Part shown: positions 8,376 to 18,720 of the stretch, one piece after another
Layout: every line of letters begins with the position of its first letter
Numbering within the stretch: the first letter of the stretch is position 1
Source of the DNA: Streptomyces xanthii
GTDB taxonomy: Bacteria > Actinomycetota > Actinomycetes > Streptomycetales > Streptomycetaceae
Assembly (NCBI RefSeq): GCF_014621695.1
Contig: NZ_CP061281.1
Location: forward strand, 6,138,001 to 6,202,000
DNA: 64,000 bases
Direction of reading: 5' to 3'
Translations under genes and position numbers: made by a program
The notes under the pieces: generated by a model
What the model was told of the DNA's origin: nothing
The model's input: only the letters and a program-made list of their open reading frames with translations
The model's database searches: none

Positions 8376-8657
8376 ATGAGTTGGTTGTGGGCGATCATCG
8401 TGGGGTTCGTGCTGGGGCTGATCGCGAAGGCGATCCTTCCCGGCAAGCAGCAGATCCCACTGTGGCTGACGACGGTCTTCGGCATCCTCGGCAGCGTCCT
8501 GGGCAACTGGGTGGCCACCGGCATCGGGGTCAACGACACCCGGGGCATCGACTGGACCCGGCATCTGCTCCAGCTGATCGGCGCGGTCGTGGTCGTCGGC
8601 GTCGGCGACTGGCTCTGGACCTCGATGCGCGGCACCAAGCAGCGGGAACGGGCCTAG
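8376..8657 (+). CDS. GlsB/YeaQ/YmgE family stress-response membrane protein
   Basis: A 93-residue integral membrane protein with three hydrophobic segments (WLWAIIVGFVLGLIAKAILP; a middle LTTVFGILGSVLGNWVA; a C-terminal LLQLIGAVVVVGVGDWLW) and the Gly-rich helix pattern of the transglycosylase-associated/YeaQ family. Members are small inner-membrane proteins often induced by envelope or acid stress; their biochemical role is unknown. ATG at 8376 is preceded by GAGGAGGCG. It stands alone between a divergent gene and a bidirectional terminator. Confidence 0.88.
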   Translation: MSWLWAIIVGFVLGLIAKAILPGKQQIPLWLTTVFGILGSVLGNWVATGIGVNDTRGIDWTRHLLQLIGAVVVVGVGDWLWTSMRGTKQRERA

Positions 8658-8678
8658 CCCCGGCCCGACCCGGCAAAC

Positions 8679-8720
8679 GGTGAAGGCCCGGCCCCGCGCG
8701 AGCGGGACCGGGCCTTCACC
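8679..8720. terminator. Bidirectional terminator, GlsB-like / tyrS
   Basis: A 19-bp inverted repeat with one mismatch (8679-8697 against 8702-8720, arm beginning GGTGAAGGCCCGG) and a 4-base loop, placed between two convergent genes. Confidence 0.8.
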
Positions 8721-8743
8721 GTGCTACGGAGCGGAGGCGGGTG

Positions 8744-10015
8744 TCAGCCCTTGAGCTCCACCGCGGCCAGGTTCTTCTTGCCGCGGCGCAGCACCAGCCA
8801 GCGCCCGTGCAGCAGGTCCTCGGCGGCGGGCACGAAGTCCTCCGCGGCGACCTTCGTGTTGTTCACGTAGGCGCCGCCCTCCTTCACCGTGCGGCGCGCG
8901 GCGGACTTGCTGGCGACCAGGCCGACCTCGGCGAACAGGTCGACGGCCGGGGCCAGCTCGGTGACCTCGATCTTCGGCAGCTCGGACAGGGCCGAGGCGA
9001 GCGTCGCCTCGTCCAGGTCCGCGAGGCTTCCGTCGCCCTGGCCGAACAGGGCCTTGGACGCCGAGACCACGGCCGCGGTCTGGTCGGCGCCGTGCACCAG
9101 CGTCGTCAGCTCCTCGGCCAGCGCCCGCTGCGCGGCACGCGCCTGCGGCCGCTCCTCGGTCTGCCGCTCCAGCTCCTCGATCTCCTCCCGGGACTTGAAG
9201 GAGAAGGTGCGCAGGAACTTGGAGATGTCCCGGTCGTCCGCGTTCAGCCAGAACTGGTAGAAGGCGTACGGCGAGAACATCTCCGGGTCCAGCCACACGG
9301 TGCCGGACTCGGTCTTGCCGAACTTGGTGCCGTCCGCCTTGGTGAGCAGCGGGGTGCCGATCGCGTGGACGACGGCCTCCGGGTGGACCCGGTGGATCAG
9401 GTCGGTGCCGGAGGTCAGGTTGCCCCACTGGTCGCTGCCGCCGGTCTGCAGGACACAGCCGTACTGCTCGTACAGCTTGAGGTAGTCCATGCCCTGGAGG
9501 ATCTGGTAGCTGAACTCGGTGTAGCTGATGCCCGCGTCCGAGTTGAGCCGCCGCGAGACGGCCTCCTTCGCGATCATCTTGTTGACCCGGAAGTACTTGC
9601 CGACGTCGCGCAGGAACTCGATGGCGGACAGGCCCGAGGTCCAGTCCAGGTTGTTCACCATCGTCGCCGCGTGCGGGCCCTCGAAGTCGAGGAACTTCTC
9701 CACCTGGCCGCGCAGCCGCTCCACCCAGCCGGCGACGACCTCCGGCGAGTTCAGCGTGCGCTCCGCCGTCGGCTTCGGGTCACCGATCAGACCGGTGGCG
9801 CCGCCGACCAGACCCAGCGGGCGGTGCCCCGCCTGCTGGATGCGCCGCATGGTGAGGATCTGCACCAGGTTGCCCAGGTGCAGGCTCGGCGCGGTCGGGT
9901 CGAAGCCGCAATAGAACGTGACCGGACCGTCCGCGAATGCCTTGCGCAGCGCGTCCTCGTCGGTGGACAGGGCGATCAGCCCGCGCCACTTCAGTTCGTC
10001 GACGATGTCCGTCAC
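8744..10015 (-). CDS. tyrS: Tyrosyl-tRNA synthetase
   Basis: A 423-residue class I aminoacyl-tRNA synthetase that charges tRNA-Tyr. The HIGH-type signature is His46-Leu-Gly-Asn49, the KMSKS loop is KFGKT at 231-235, and the Tyr/ATP-pocket segment GGSDQWGN lies near 192. An S4 RNA-binding domain occupies about 345-415 (SKSAARRTVKEGGAYVNN). ATG at 10015 is followed by MTDIVDELKW, typical of actinobacterial TyrS. It lies 64 bases downstream of tldE on the same strand and may be partly read from that promoter. I saw no T-box leader in the short gap. Confidence 0.97.
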   Translation of the reverse strand: MTDIVDELKWRGLIALSTDEDALRKAFADGPVTFYCGFDPTAPSLHLGNLVQILTMRRIQQAGHRPLGLVGGATGLIGDPKPTAERTLNSPEVVAGWVERLRGQVEKFLDFEGPHAATMVNNLDWTSGLSAIEFLRDVGKYFRVNKMIAKEAVSRRLNSDAGISYTEFSYQILQGMDYLKLYEQYGCVLQTGGSDQWGNLTSGTDLIHRVHPEAVVHAIGTPLLTKADGTKFGKTESGTVWLDPEMFSPYAFYQFWLNADDRDISKFLRTFSFKSREEIEELERQTEERPQARAAQRALAEELTTLVHGADQTAAVVSASKALFGQGDGSLADLDEATLASALSELPKIEVTELAPAVDLFAEVGLVASKSAARRTVKEGGAYVNNTKVAAEDFVPAAEDLLHGRWLVLRRGKKNLAAVELKG

Positions 10016-10079
10016 GGTCTGAGTCTCCTCGTACGTACCTGATGAATGAAGCTGGATGAACGCTGCCAGTCTATGGGCG

Positions 10080-13897
<3,818 letters not shown>

Positions 13898-13902
13898 ACA
13901 CC

Positions 13903-14679
13903 ATGGCTGGAATCCTCGAGGGCAAGAAGATCCTCATCACCGGTGTGCTGATGGAGTCCTCCATCGCCTTCCACACCGCGAAGCTGGCCCAGGAGCAGGG
14001 TGCGGAGATCATCCTCACCGCCTGGCCGCGGCCGACCCTGACCGAGCGCATCGCCAAGAAGCTGCCGGAGCCCGACAAGGTCAAGGTCCTGGAGCTCGAC
14101 GTCTCCAACGACGAGCACCTCGCCCGCCTGGAGGGCCAGGTCCGCGAGCACCTCGGCGACCGCATCGACGGTGTCGTGCACTCCATCGGCTTCGCGCCGC
14201 AGGACGCGCTCGGCGGCAACTTCCTCAACACGCCGTTCGAGTCGGTGGCCACGGCCATGCACGTCTCGGCGTTCTCGCTGAAGTCGCTCACGATGGCGCT
14301 GCTGCCGCTCATGTCCGAGGGCGGGTCCGTCGTCGGCCTCACCTTCGACGCGCAGTTCGCGTGGCCGCAGTACGACTGGATGGGCCCGGCCAAGGCCGCG
14401 CTCGAGGCCACCAGCCGCTACATGGCCCGTGACCTGGGCAAGCAGAACATCCGCTGCAACCTGATCTCGGCCGGTCCCATCGGCTCGATGGCCGCCAAGT
14501 CCATCCCGGGCTTCGCCGAGCTGGCCTCCGTCTGGGACAGCCGCTCCCCGCTGGAGTGGAAGCTGGAGGACCCGGAGCCGGCCGGCCGCGGCATCGTCGC
14601 GCTGCTCTCGGACTGGTTCCCGAAGACCACGGGCGAGATCATCCACGTCGACGGCGGCCTGCACGCCATCGGAGCGTAG
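13903..14679 (+). CDS. fabI: Enoyl-ACP reductase FabI (InhA-like)
   Basis: A 258-residue NADH-dependent enoyl-ACP reductase performing the last step of each fatty-acid elongation cycle. The active-site residues fall at almost the same positions as in mycobacterial InhA: Phe148, Tyr157 and Lys164 (YDWMGPAK), with Ser94 in HSIGFAP and an ESSIAFH cofactor-binding segment. The atypical SDR spacing Tyr-x6-Lys is diagnostic of FabI. ATG at 13903 follows fabG by 5 bases. Inhibitors of the triclosan/isoniazid type act on this family; whether this protein is sensitive is not known. Confidence 0.95.
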   Translation: MAGILEGKKILITGVLMESSIAFHTAKLAQEQGAEIILTAWPRPTLTERIAKKLPEPDKVKVLELDVSNDEHLARLEGQVREHLGDRIDGVVHSIGFAPQDALGGNFLNTPFESVATAMHVSAFSLKSLTMALLPLMSEGGSVVGLTFDAQFAWPQYDWMGPAKAALEATSRYMARDLGKQNIRCNLISAGPIGSMAAKSIPGFAELASVWDSRSPLEWKLEDPEPAGRGIVALLSDWFPKTTGEIIHVDGGLHAIGA

Positions 14680-14760
14680 CGCTCAGCGGGTTCGGCGGGG
14701 GCGCCTCTGCGCCGCGGGGGCCGGGTTTCGTTCGCGGTTGATCCCGCGTGGTCCCTTCCC

Positions 14761-14788
14761 GCGCAGTTCCCCGTGCCCCTTCGGGGGC
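14761..14788 (+). repeat. Degenerate copy of intergenic repeat / fabI terminator
   Basis: GCGCAGTTCCCCGTGCCCCT (14761-14780) matches one arm of the element at 20072-20217 with one change. GCCCC-TTC-GGGGGC then forms a small hairpin, about 100 bases after fabI, which may end its transcript. Confidence 0.5.
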
Positions 14789-14829
14789 TTGATCATCCCC
14801 CGGACGGAGCAGTAGACCGGGCCACCACG

Positions 14830-14865
14830 AGGGACCTCCACGCACGCTGGGTGCGGGAGGTCCCT
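14830..14865 (+). promoter_or_regulatory. Strong hairpin enclosing a Shine-Dalgarno sequence
   Basis: AGGGACCTCC (14830-14839) pairs perfectly with GGAGGTCCCT (14856-14865), and CGCAC (14841-14845) with GTGCG (14851-14855) extends the stem; one A bulges and the loop is GCTGG. The GGGAGG that would serve the GTG at 14868 lies inside the 3' arm. It is either a fabI terminator or a translation-blocking structure. Confidence 0.6.
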
Positions 14866-14867
14866 TC

Positions 14868-15185
14868 GTGCGTCTGAGCCATCGGATAGCCACCGTGCTG
14901 GTCGCGCTCGCCCTGCTGGGCGCCGGCGCGGACAGCGTCGCCGCGCCCGAGCCCTCCGGGGCCGGGTGCCGGGTCAGGGTCGACGGGTCACGGGTGAGCG
15001 CGACCTGCCACAACCCCTACCCGGATGTCGACCGGGTCGCCCTGCACGTCGAGTGCGACCGCTGGTGGGACATCGACACCGACACCGCGCCGCGCGCGGT
15101 CGGCCCGGCCGAGACCGTACGGCTCGCCGGGCGCTGCTGGAAGGACGTACGGACCGCCTGGGTCAGTCACCGGAAGGCGCGGTGA
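14868..15185 (+). CDS. Small secreted protein, hypothetical
   Basis: A 105-residue protein with a Sec-type signal (MRLSHRIATVLVALALLGAG, cleavage probably after SVAA near residue 26). The mature part of about 80 residues has four cysteines (CRV, CHNP, CDR, CWK) spaced as if for two disulphides. I do not recognise the family. GTG at 14868 is preferred because GGGAGG lies 7 bases upstream, although that site is inside a strong hairpin. The 3' end overlaps the FadR-type regulator gene, tail to tail, by 23 bases. Expression and function are open. Confidence 0.65.
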   Translation: MRLSHRIATVLVALALLGAGADSVAAPEPSGAGCRVRVDGSRVSATCHNPYPDVDRVALHVECDRWWDIDTDTAPRAVGPAETVRLAGRCWKDVRTAWVSHRKAR

Positions 15186-15855
15186 GCCGGCCCGACCTGC
15201 ACAGGAACGCGTAACTGGCCGCCTCCGTCGCCGCCGCCTCCGCGTCCCCCTCACGGATCGCGTCCACCAGCGCCGTGTGGTCCATGTTGTTCTCCTCCGT
15301 CAGGCGCTCGCCGACGTCCTCGCGCAGCCAGTCCCGCAGCACCTCGCCGAGGTCCGCGTACATCGCCGTCATCACGTCGTTGTGCGACGCGGCCACCACG
15401 GCCAAGTGGAACGTCGAGTCCGCCGTCACGAAGGCCTCTGCGTCGCGCGCCTCCCACGCCTCCTCCCGGCGCAGGAGCAGGGTGTGCAGCTGCTTGAGGT
15501 CCCGCTCGGTGCGCCGCTGCGCGGCCAGCGCGGCCGCGCTGGACTCCAGCGTGGAGCGCAGCTCGGCGATGTGCCGCGGATCGGCGTCCGCGAACCGCCG
15601 CTGCATCACACCGGCCAGCTCGCTGGTCGCCACCACATAGGTGCCCGAGCCCTGCCGGATGTCGAGGAGCCCGTTGTGCGCGAGCGCGCGGACGGCCTCG
15701 CGCACCGTGTTCCTCGCCACACCGAGCTGCTCGACGAGCTCCGGCTCGGTGGGGATCCGGGAGCCCACCGGCCACTCGCCCGAGGAGATCTGGGCGCGCA
15801 GGGCGGAGATGACCTGCTCGGACAGGGCCGAGCGCCGGGGGGAGGTCAGTGCCAT
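15163..15855 (-). CDS. FadR-family (GntR) transcriptional regulator
   Basis: A 230-residue regulator. The N-terminal winged helix-turn-helix (about 8-72; IPTEPELVEQLGVARNTVREA then LDIRQGSGTYV) is typical GntR. The C-terminal all-helical FCD ligand domain (about 85-220) includes DSTFHLAVVAASHN and the DHTALVDAI segment with its metal/ligand histidines. ATG at 15855 has AAGGAA 5 bases upstream; longer in-frame readings are rejected. The gene is divergent from the MFS transporter gene, with a clear inverted repeat between them, so it probably represses that transporter and itself. The ligand is unknown. Confidence 0.9.
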   Translation of the reverse strand: MALTSPRRSALSEQVISALRAQISSGEWPVGSRIPTEPELVEQLGVARNTVREAVRALAHNGLLDIRQGSGTYVVATSELAGVMQRRFADADPRHIAELRSTLESSAAALAAQRRTERDLKQLHTLLLRREEAWEARDAEAFVTADSTFHLAVVAASHNDVMTAMYADLGEVLRDWLREDVGERLTEENNMDHTALVDAIREGDAEAAATEAASYAFLCRSGRLTAPSGD

Positions 15856-15935
15856 GACGTTCCTTCGTGCTTGCTCGTACGAACGCGGAGGGGCGGGCCG
15901 GGAGGCGGGCCCCCAGGTCCAGTGTGACGCAATCC

Positions 15936-15951
15936 GATTGGACAACCAATC
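15936..15951. promoter_or_regulatory. Probable FadR-type operator in divergent promoter region
   Basis: Perfect 6-bp arms GATTGG / CCAATC around ACAA, lying 17 bases before the MFS ATG and 81 bases before the regulator ATG. The TTGG-N4-CCAA core is the size and symmetry expected for a GntR/FadR dimer; assignment to the adjacent regulator is inference. Confidence 0.6.
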
Positions 15952-15967
15952 ATCCCATGATTCTAAT

Positions 15968-17287
15968 ATGGGTCTCATGGCTAGTGAGGAAACCCCGACG
16001 ATGGCACCACCGACCGCCCCGACGCCCCCCACGACCGCGGAGCCGGTCAAGAGCACCGCGCCACGCACCTGGGCGCTGCGCCTGGTGACCGTCGGCATCG
16101 TCCTCGCCGCCCTGAACCTGCGCCCCGCCGTCACCAGTCTCGGCGCCCTCCTCGAAGAGGTCCGCGACGGGCTCGGCATGAGCGGCAGCGTCGCCGGCGT
16201 CCTCACCTCCGTGCCGCCGCTCTGCTTCGCGCTCTTCGGCTCGATGGCCCCGCGCCTCGCCAAGCGCTTCGGCCCCGCCGCCGTCGTCTGCTTCGGCATG
16301 GCCGCCATCGCCGCGGGCCTCGCCCTGCGCCCCTTCACGGGGAACACGGTGGCCTTCCTGGCCGCCACCGCCCTCGCCCTCATGGGCATCGCGGTCGCCA
16401 ACATCCTGATGCCGGTCGTCGTCAAGCGCTGGTTCCCCGACCGCGTCGGCTCCATGACCGGCCTGTACTCGATGGCCCTGGCCGCCGGCACCTCCACCGC
16501 CGCCGCGATCACCGTCCCGGTGACCGACGCCATGGGCGGCGACTGGAAGACCGGCCTCGCCGTGTGGTCCGTGCTCGCGGCGGCCGCCGTGCTGCCCTGG
16601 CTCCCGCTGGTCCGCGACCGGCGTGACCCGCAGCAGGCCGCCGGACAGGAGGCCCCGGCCGTCGAGTCGGTGCCCGCCGAGAACGACGGCACCGGACTGC
16701 GCATCGCCCGCAGCCGCACCGCCTGGGCGCTCGCCTGCTTCTTCGGCCTCCAGGCCACCGCCGCGTACATCACCATGGGCTGGATGGCGCAGATCTTCCG
16801 CGACGCCGGGGTCTCCGCCTCGACCGCCGGTGTGCTGCTCGCCGTCTGCATGGTCATGGGCGTGCCGCTCGGCTTCGTCATCCCGCGCGTCGCCGCCCGG
16901 CTGTCCAGCCAGGGCCCGATGGTGGTCCTCCTCGGCGCCTGCGGCCTCGCCGGCTACGCGGGCCTGTACTTCGCCCCGGCCTCCGGCGCCTGGGTCTGGG
17001 CGATCCTGCTCGGCATCTCCAACTGCTCGTTCCCGCTGGCCCTCACGATGATCGGCATGCGCGCCCGCACCGGCGCCGGCGTCGTCAAGCTCTCCGGCTT
17101 CGCCCAGTCCACCGGCTACCTCATCTCGATCCCGGGCCCGCTGCTCGTCGGCGTCCTCTACCAGCACAGCGGCGGCTGGGGCGTGCCGATCGCGCTGATG
17201 GCCGCGCTGATGGTGCCGCAGATCGTGGTCGGCATCTTCGCGGGCCGCAACCGCACGGTCGAGGACGAGGCGGCCGCCGCGGCCTGA
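15968..17287 (+). CDS. MFS transporter, CynX/NimT family
   Basis: A 439-residue major-facilitator protein with about 12 hydrophobic segments, after a Pro/Thr-rich polar N-terminus of about 40 residues. The first helix VTVGIVLAALNLRPAVTSLG and the following LLEEVRDGLGMSGSVAGVLTSVP are characteristic of the CynX/NimT (cyanate/2-nitroimidazole) group. ATG at 15968 is chosen; ATG at 15977 is equally possible, and neither has a strong ribosome site. It is divergent from the FadR-type regulator and followed by a 39-residue companion ORF. Substrate and direction are unknown; control by the neighbouring regulator is likely. Confidence 0.87.
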   Translation: MGLMASEETPTMAPPTAPTPPTTAEPVKSTAPRTWALRLVTVGIVLAALNLRPAVTSLGALLEEVRDGLGMSGSVAGVLTSVPPLCFALFGSMAPRLAKRFGPAAVVCFGMAAIAAGLALRPFTGNTVAFLAATALALMGIAVANILMPVVVKRWFPDRVGSMTGLYSMALAAGTSTAAAITVPVTDAMGGDWKTGLAVWSVLAAAAVLPWLPLVRDRRDPQQAAGQEAPAVESVPAENDGTGLRIARSRTAWALACFFGLQATAAYITMGWMAQIFRDAGVSASTAGVLLAVCMVMGVPLGFVIPRVAARLSSQGPMVVLLGACGLAGYAGLYFAPASGAWVWAILLGISNCSFPLALTMIGMRARTGAGVVKLSGFAQSTGYLISIPGPLLVGVLYQHSGGWGVPIALMAALMVPQIVVGIFAGRNRTVEDEAAAAA

Positions 17288-17330
17288 CCCCGGGGGCCCG
17301 ACGGCGGGGGACGGGTGCGACACTTGCCGC

Positions 17331-17450
17331 ATGTCGCCTGTGCTCGAACCCAACCCCCAGAACGGCCAGAAGAAGCTTCTCGCCGTCTTCGGCGCGATGA
17401 TCGCCGTCACCGTCGTCATCGCCGTCATCGCGACGATCGTCTCCCCGTGA
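17331..17450 (+). CDS. SGM_5486-type transporter-associated microprotein
   Basis: A 39-residue protein with one hydrophobic helix. A short polar head containing PNPQNGQKK is followed by LLAVFGAMIAVTVVIAVIAT and a tiny tail. It lies 43 bases after the MFS gene on the same strand. From memory it matches the SGM_5486 family of transporter-associated membrane peptides seen beside CynX/NimT-type genes in Streptomyces. It may be a small subunit or stabiliser of the transporter. The lysines before the helix suggest the N-terminus stays in the cytoplasm. No good Shine-Dalgarno is visible. It is short enough to be missed by gene finders. Confidence 0.7.
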   Translation: MSPVLEPNPQNGQKKLLAVFGAMIAVTVVIAVIATIVSP

Positions 17451-17644
17451 CCGGGTGACCCGTCCCGGCCGCGCGCCGGAGGGTGGGGTCAACCCCACCG
17501 TCCCCTAGGGGGCCAGGGTCAGGGTCGAGTGGGTGGATCACCGGATGGGCCCGGGCCCCTGCGATCCGTACCGTCGAAGTGTCGCCCCGACCGGGCGGCC
17601 CACCGCGGTGGCGGACCGCGGCGCCCACGGACCCGGAGGCAGCC

Positions 17645-17851
17645 ATGCAGGCCCCCACCCACACCCGGACCCACGCGTCGGCGGCGGGCGGCGCGGACAC
17701 CCGGCTGCCCTGGTGGGCGGTCGTCCTGCCCGCCGTCGCGTTCGTCGCCCTGCTCCTGCTGATCCTCAACCCGGCGGACGCGCAGGCCGCCGCGGGCGAC
17801 CCGTCCTTCACGCACGTCCTCGAACGCGCCAGGGAACTCATCCAGCGCTAG
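17645..17851 (+). CDS. Small single-helix membrane protein, hypothetical
   Basis: A 68-residue protein: a Thr/His/Ala-rich N-terminus, one hydrophobic helix (WWAVVLPAVAFVALLLLIL, about 27-46), then a short tail ending HVLERARELIQR. ATG at 17645 follows GGAGGCAGCC. Its TAG stop lies inside CTAG, the left border of the inverted-repeat element that follows. The original C-terminus may therefore have been altered by insertion, or the stop recreated by the target site. The family is not recognised. Confidence 0.65.
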   Translation: MQAPTHTRTHASAAGGADTRLPWWAVVLPAVAFVALLLLILNPADAQAAAGDPSFTHVLERARELIQR

Positions 17852-18054
17852 GGCGTGTCCGCAAAGTCCCTCCCCCAGCTAACGCTGGGAGGTGCCCCCA
17901 GCCGGTCGACGCCTGGCACGCACTCTCGCCGCACCGGGCGTAAGGCCAAGTACATCCAGTACGAGGCCTTGCGCCCGGCGCACCGAGAGCACGCACCAGA
18001 CGCCGCCCGGCCCGCCCTCCGGGCGGACGACGGGACTTTGCGGACACGCCCTAG
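17848..18054. mobile_element. MITE-like element with 23-bp perfect terminal inverted repeats
   Basis: The left end 17848-17870 (CTAGGGCGTGTCCGC...) is the exact reverse complement of the right end 18032-18054 (...GCGGACACGCCCTAG). Internal parts are also roughly palindromic: ACTCTCG with CGAGAG, and AAGGCC with GGCCTT around 17941-17976. The whole 207 bp could therefore fold into one long hairpin. It has no coding capacity. CTAG at both borders fits target-site use by IS5-type transposases, so it is probably a non-autonomous element; no parent transposase is in the window. Confidence 0.7.
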
Positions 18055-18138
18055 CCTCCCGCACCGCTGTTCACCCGTGCCGGGCGAGCGCGTCAACTCC
18101 CTGCGCCTCATGGCCGGTTTCGTGCGAAGCTGGGAGCC

Positions 18139-18657
18139 ATGAGCGTCGCAGAACCCCGCAGGATCGTTCTTTTCCGGCATGCCAAGGCGGACTGGCCGCA
18201 GGTCTCCGACCACGACCGGCCGCTCGCCGAGCGGGGCCGCAGGGACGCCCCCGTAGCCGGCCGCAGACTGGCCGACTCCGGCATCCCGTTCGCCCTGGCC
18301 CTCTGCTCGACCGCCGCCCGCACCCGCGAGACCTGGAAGCTCGCCGTCGCCGAGCTGCCCGAGCGGCCCAGGACCGTGTACGAGGAGCGGATCTACGAGG
18401 CCTCGCCCGGCGAGCTGATCGCCGTGCTGAACGAGACGCCGGACGACGTGCGCGACCTCGTCCTCATCGGCCACAACCCCGGCGTCCAGGCCCTCACCGA
18501 GATCCTCGCCAAGGACGCCGAGGGCGACACCCGGCAGCGCGTGGACCGGCGCGGCTTCCCCACGGCCGCCTTCGCCGTCCTCACCTTCCCCGGCTCCTGG
18601 AAGAGCCTGGAGCCCGGCACCGCGACCCTCGTCGACTACTGGGCGCCCAGCGAGTGA
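18139..18657 (+). CDS. sixA: SixA-family histidine phosphatase
   Basis: A 172-residue member of the histidine phosphatase superfamily. The catalytic RHG-type motif is Arg14-His15 (VLFRHAKADWP), with RTRET near 57 and LIGHNPG near 113 supplying the second histidine. SixA in E. coli removes phosphate from phosphohistidine of phosphotransfer proteins; related actinobacterial proteins may act on other phosphoesters. ATG at 18139 is used; its upstream region lies just beyond the inverted-repeat element, so that insertion may have affected its promoter. Convergent with serB across a shared terminator. Confidence 0.87.
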   Translation: MSVAEPRRIVLFRHAKADWPQVSDHDRPLAERGRRDAPVAGRRLADSGIPFALALCSTAARTRETWKLAVAELPERPRTVYEERIYEASPGELIAVLNETPDDVRDLVLIGHNPGVQALTEILAKDAEGDTRQRVDRRGFPTAAFAVLTFPGSWKSLEPGTATLVDYWAPSE

Positions 18658-18664
18658 CACGCAC

Positions 18665-18701
18665 GAGGCGCGGGCCCCGGAAGGACCGGGACCCGCGCCT
18701 C
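18665..18701. terminator. Bidirectional terminator, sixA / serB
   Basis: Inverted repeat of 16-base arms with two central mismatches (18665-18680 / 18686-18701, beginning GAGGCGCGGG) and a 5-base loop, between the two convergent stops. Confidence 0.75.
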
Positions 18702-18720
18702 ACGTCTGCCGTCCGGCAGG

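Noticed and set aside
10016..10079. T-box leader before tyrS
   Set aside because: The gap to tldE is only 64 bases and lacks the T-box sequence and specifier hairpin.
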